A stretch of DNA of 64,000 nucleotides, taken from assembly GCA_037783545.1 (NCBI GenBank), contig JBBELK010000539.1, positions 124,001 through 188,000 on the forward strand, in the 5' to 3' direction. The stretch comes from Henricia sp. BOLD:AAB3569 (lineage: Eukaryota; Echinodermata; Asteroidea; Spinulosida; Echinasteridae). The notes under the pieces were generated by a model, which saw only the letters and a list, made by a program, of their open reading frames with translations, did no database searches and was not told the origin of the DNA. Each line of letters opens with the position of its first letter. The stretch's first letter is position 1. The position numbers were made by a program, and so were the translations under genes. Of this stretch, positions 14,101 through 20,100 are shown one piece after another.

Positions 14101-17100
14101 GTTAATTCTACAGGACAAGAAAAAAATGGACAATGATTTGACAGTTACAAATAAAAAAATGTTTTTAGAGCTTAATAAAACAAAGAATTTTCATGCACAT
14201 GAGAACATTAGGCCAAACAAAATAAATAGTTCGTTTACGGTAACGTCCTAAAATAAATCCAGGTAGGTAGGTAGGAAAATTATTTTATTTTGTATTTTTT
14301 TTTTTCATTTCAGTTCATGCATTTGCGTGTTGTTTTGCAATGTTTGAAACTCACTATTAACACTATTAACCATGTTCATGTACAAGTGTAGAAAATGTTA
14401 TGTTCGTTGAAAATTTTTGCAAAAAGTGCTCATTGAAAATTATCAACTTGAAAATTGGCAATAAAAAGTTTGAGGTCGGCAATTTTGCCTCAAATTCCAG
14501 GTAGGTCGGGTTACCGTAAACACACCATTTATTTTGTTTGGCCTTATCAGGATGGGTCAAAATATTGTTTGTTTTAGTTGACTTACCAAGCGCCCCACAT
14601 ACAGCCCCAGCGTCGTACCCATGATTGCAGGAAGAAATAAAGCCAACGCCCAAGTGGACACAGTCAAATAGGCTGTCTTCATTTCCCTGACATCTTAGAT
14701 AACTCAATTGAATTGGAATATCGTCATTTCTACCAAAGAAAGCACTACGAGGAGCTTCGAGTGCACGTCCAAACCCAAGTTCTCTGCAGACTACAGTGGC
14801 ATCTTTCAGGTCCCAGTACCCGTGACAAACAGTTCCCCAGGAACCATCCCAATACACCTCAACACGGCCTTCGCTGGAAGAGCTACCACCAACCAATCGA
14901 GCTGTGGGAAAAGAACATCTTCAGTAAGTGCATTTACTTGTAATTACTATACGAGTTTAAGGGCGCTCGGAAAACCAATTTCGTTAGGTTGTCAACCCGA
15001 TTCAACCTACGTGAGTTAAGCTGACCTCTGGATTTACACGTCTCCCAAACAACCCTACAATTGCAGGAGCTTAGCGATGGCACTTAAGTTAGAGTGGCAC
15101 TATACCTGCCTCAGTGGTTCCAATTGATCACGTTCACAGATGTCATCTTCGTAGGAAAAAATGCTACTGCGTATTAAATGCCATAAAATACGCGCACGCA
15201 CACGCTGTAACACGTTTGCTCGAAATACGGTGCAACCGATGCGCGTCACAAAAAAATACGCTCAAAATCATGATGCACGTGGCAATTTGTAAAAAAGTGA
15301 CGTCATTTGAACGTGATCAATAGAGGCTGGTGCAATCAGCCTTGTCATGAAAGGACGCCAATACTGACTAATATTATGTTACATCTGTCAACCTTCTTGA
15401 TTTTTTAGTCGGAGTATAATTTACAGTTTATATTTTTTAGCTGTATAAATATGCAGAATGGGAAGATGGACAGAGGAATGTAAGCAATACAATAGTACCA
15501 TGGTTTGTTGGCATGGAATCACCAATCAGGATCATAGAGTCAAGTTTGTAGAACAATAAAAATGTAGCTTTCCATAGAACACTTTGGTCAATGTACTCCA
15601 AACAAAATGTTAATGAACACAACGAAACATCTCCTTACCAGAGGGAGAACATACAACTCCAGCATCATTACTGTGTTGACAGTCGCTCATTCTAATTCTA
15701 TGGTGGACACAGCTCGTAATGTTGGTTTCGTCACCCACACATTCAACATTGTCAACGTAAATCGGTCCAGTTCCACTTCCAAAATATGCAGCTCCTTTTG
15801 CCTCTACAGCACCGGGGAAACCCAGCTGCCTGCAAGCCACGTTGGCGTCCTCTAATCCCCAGCCGTTACTGCAAATTGTGCCCCATGTTTCATCGTACAG
15901 AATCTCCAGTCGGCCCTCTCGGTAATGACTGCCACCAACAAGGCGAAGATCACCTGGAAATGGCAATGAAAAAAAGGTAGTTTGAAACCACTTATTTTAA
16001 GTTGAAATTATTAGTTATTTCCTTGCTTTTGAAACCTAGTTTTAATTTTAGACCCATTCGACTACAATTTACATAATGTATTTGACAACTTTAAACTGAA
16101 GTTCCCATGCATTTTCAGTAAGGACGACGTTCCTCCTCCATTTTTAAATGTGCTTTGAACATGTTTAAGCTTGGTCGCAACAAAACTGAATTTTTTTTGG
16201 CCCAAAAAAGCAAAATGCTCCTTATCACAAGTAAACAATTATCCAACACGAAATAATATTGGATATTAGAGCACTTTGCGCTTACTTTAGGCTCTTTCTA
16301 GTTTTTATTTTTATTATGAATTCCAAATTTACAAACTGCATTGAAGTAAACTTTCTTTAAAAATTAACCCATTGGTAATGGTTCATCTTCAGAAAACAGT
16401 TTAGAATTAAACGTTACATCATATTCGGGAAAATAATCACTTTAATACCTGATGATGCACACACAATGCCTATATCCTCATTATGGCCGCAATTTGATGA
16501 ATCACTATGTGGACAACTCGCTAGTTTTGTTTCATTTCCAAAGCACGCAAGGTCATCAAGATGAATTGGCCCAGTCCCTTCTCCATAAAAGGCGAGAGCC
16601 TTTACGGTGACAGCACCTAGAAATCCAAGCTGCCTACAAGCCACCTCGGCATCCTTCCGTCCAAATCCATCATCACAAACGGTTCCCCATTCGTCATTAA
16701 GATACACTTCCAACCGTCCCTCGTACGGTGAACTTCCACCAACAAGACGAATATCTGCACAAAGATTTGGTTAAAAATATTTTCTAGAAGAAACAGATTA
16801 ACATTAGTCCTTTTTAAAGACTTCTTTCAAAAAACCTTATCGACGTTCTCAAAGCATCATGGGATTGGATGACAAGTGAAGCTGGCAATTTTCACACGAA
16901 CCTATGGGGCTCTGGGGACATGACAATGTTCATCGATTTTATTCTCGTTTCTGTAAAGCGATTGACATGTGATCTTCCCACACGTTCTTCAACAAGGAAA
17001 AATGCAATTTATGAAAAATATCATTTTTATTCTAACTGTAGTAAAATATAATAAAATGAGAAAATAAAACGATGTCATGTCCCCAGAGCCCCATAGGTTT

Positions 17101-20100
17101 GTGTGAAAATTCCCTGCTTCATCTGTCATCCAATCCCATAATGCATTGAGAACGTCGATAAGGTTTATTGTATTGCAGTATTGTAAATGCTTCACTCAAA
17201 TTATGTCGGAAACACTGAAAAGTGAACTTAAAATAAAACGACATGTTGACATCCAAATTTTCTAAAGTACCTTCAAAGTCAAAGGCACCACAGGATGGGA
17301 TTATTTGGACAAAATGGCATCAATGTGTATATTAGATCATTGTTCTTTCTTTTTGGATACCAACATCACTCAAAATTCCCAAAAATAGCATTATAGACCT
17401 CTTCTTTTTTTAAAAACTTAACTAGGCCTAATTGATTGCTTTCGATGACGTAGAACATCCGGGAATGTGTGGTGGGCAACTGTCACGCGCGTACACGCGC
17501 GCGCCAATAGACGCACATGAACACGCGTAAAAAATACTCACCAGCGTATTTTCATTCGAAGATGCCGCACGCGGGCGTTGTGATACGTTCAAATTATTAA
17601 GCATGCACTCGGCTTGTAAAAACGAAAGTGCTTTTAGTTGATCGCGATTTTTAACCTGAAGAATTAATGCATTTTTATCTTTCTCGATACAACAGCCATG
17701 GTGCAACAACATAAAGCAAGGTCAAGCAACGGAGATATAATGTAACCATGGAGGAAGAAATGCGCTTTTCTTGCTTTTTTTTTCCGGTTATTTCCCAAGC
17801 CACGTGGGTCATGAAAAATGCCCGCCAAAATGGTGGATGGAAGGGGTGACGTCACCGGAAAGCAATCAATAAATGATTTTACCTGCTGGAGAGTCTGTTG
17901 TAGCAGCAATTGTTATTATTATTATTTATTCATGCCATTTCATATACAACACAGAACACAAACAAGATGGGCATAGGAGAGACAAAAGCGATATCAATCA
18001 CGGGTGTGGGTGAAAAACGGACCCTCCGGATCCTTCCAGATCTTCCGGATCTTTTTCAAAAATTGCTATTTAATGAACAGGAAGTGCTTAGTTTGACTTC
18101 TTAATACGCTTTCATACCTTTTACCGCCATGTACAGGCCTTATTTTTAAAGATCCGGCGTGGAAAAAAAACAAATTTATTTTTTCTTAGTGTCCTGCACT
18201 TCCTACGCCTATTTCTTCGAAAATTTCACTTTGTGGATAGTCGATGTGGTGTATGATTACAAATTAGTGCAATACATGGTAATAAAAGGTATGTAAGCGT
18301 ATTTAGAAGTCAAACTAGGTACTTTCTGTTCGTTAAATATCAATTTTTAACAAAGATCCGGTGGGTCCGACTTTCACAGACTGCCATCAATGACTATGGC
18401 CAAAGACCTGCCACTCCACATCAAGTAGTGAATTAAATAAACTAAGCATACATGGTTGTTGTTGTTTTTTTTGTTTTTTTAAATTACATTTAAAGGTGAT
18501 AAATGAATAAATATCTCTATAAATAAAAAACTATGAATTGCAGGTTAGGGCGACAAATCGTGTGTAAAAAAGGTATATTAGGGCGACCTGCTCAATAGGG
18601 CGACATTTTGGTGTCGCCCTAATATTTTTGAGTTTAAAATTAATTTTTTTTAGGTCGAGAACCATTTTTTTTAGGTCGAGAACCATTTTTATTGGGACTG
18701 GAGCTGTTTCTCTTCGGTCTGGAAGCATCTCTGGAAGCTTCGGGTAAAAAAATAAGGTGTCATTTTGAGCGACTCTTGCCGAAATTTCGGTGGTCTCCGG
18801 CGAGAGTCTTGCCGAAGTGTCGCCCTATTGCGTCATTCAGCGTTCTTTAAAGTATTAATATTATTTACATGGCAATCAAAGGAGTCAAGAACTTCAGACC
18901 AACAAACAGACCAACAAACAACCCTAACAACCCTAACAACCCAACAAACAAACAAACAATTGTGGTTGATTCTACAGGACAAGAACAAAAATGGACAATG
19001 ATTAGACAATTATACCAAAAAAATGTTTTTAAAACCTTTTCCTACCTCCATGACAAAACAAAGAATGTTCATGCACATGAGCTATGTAAACACTAAACAG
19101 CGACCTCAAGTGGCACGATCGAGGTTTATACAAATTAAAGGGAACACCAGTTGGGACACAGTACCAGTGCACAAAGGGCGTTCGAGATGCTTACCTCGTG
19201 TAACACGGGGTTTACACCGGGGGAAGCCCCCAGAAGATGCAAAACGAACGACACGGAGTTTCGCTTTGAATTCTGGGAGCACAGGTCAAAGGTTGTTGCC
19301 GGGTGGTGCTTTATTAATGCCGTTATTGTTCGACTCACGATAAAAAATAAAGCCGGCGCCACGCAAAAATAGTTGCCCTAAAGTGCAGCAATACACTTTG
19401 TCAATGCCCACAGACATCTACTGATTAAGCAAAATGTATTTACGGCCCTATTCCCTCCTATTTTGTGTCATAATTAAATAAGTGTTTTTCTTCGTACTTA
19501 AGTCGCGATTCCAAACTGTCCGCCATGTTTTACTGCTCACGGTTACTAGGTGACGTCATTACACCGAGTTTACACCACAGACCCGCCCGCAAGCTCGGGC
19601 AGTAGTGGCTGCCACCGGGGCAGACTCGTGTAGCACGTGATGGCTAAAAGAACGCTCCGGTGTAAGTTGGTGTTACCCGGTGTGAGCATCTCGAACGCCC
19701 CTATTATTTGTTAATAGATATCTGTGGGACACATGCACACCCGCTTTGTTAGGCTATTTTGGGCTTGAAATAGACCCATAGATCACAAATTTTGCCGTTT
19801 TGGGGCATTTTTCAAAAAATCAAGATCACGTGATTTATTGAAACCAGATTCTGGTTCCGATAAATCACGTGGTCTTGGAGATAAGTCACGTGGTCCGTGT
19901 GTCACGGGGATAAAATGACACATTTTAAATTAAAGCACAGGCTCGTCAGCAATGCCATGAAAAAATGATACGCAGCTCCATAGCAAAGGCATGGAGCTGC
20001 GTATTTCGTGGCACGAATTTGGCGCGCGTACATTGCTGACAAGCCTAGGTCAGTATATACCCATGTGGGTTACCGTGGCCGAGTAGTTTGGGTCATTGAC

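Larger units (their letters stand above)
12725..14205 (-). repeat. Segmental duplication, copy 1 (two SRCR exons and linker)
   Basis: From inside the SRCR exon at 12649-12960 through the exon at 13439-13744, the linker exon and about 100 bp beyond. It matches 15724-19085 along exons and introns (for example TTTAAGTTGAAATTATTAGT in the intron). The second copy is longer only because of three insertions. Confidence 0.88.
15724..19085 (-). repeat. Segmental duplication, copy 2 with three later insertions
   Basis: Aligns to 12725-14205 with three interruptions: a foldback (about 16830-17168), a TGATTGCTTTCC element (about 17430-17875) and a composite insert (17914-18956). The undisturbed first copy gives the empty site for each. 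Confidence 0.88.

Noticed and set aside
14366-14586. Extension of the SRCR frame past its donor
   Set aside because: The domain ends at GALG with a consensus donor GTAAGT; the rest is AT-rich and unlike any SRCR tail.
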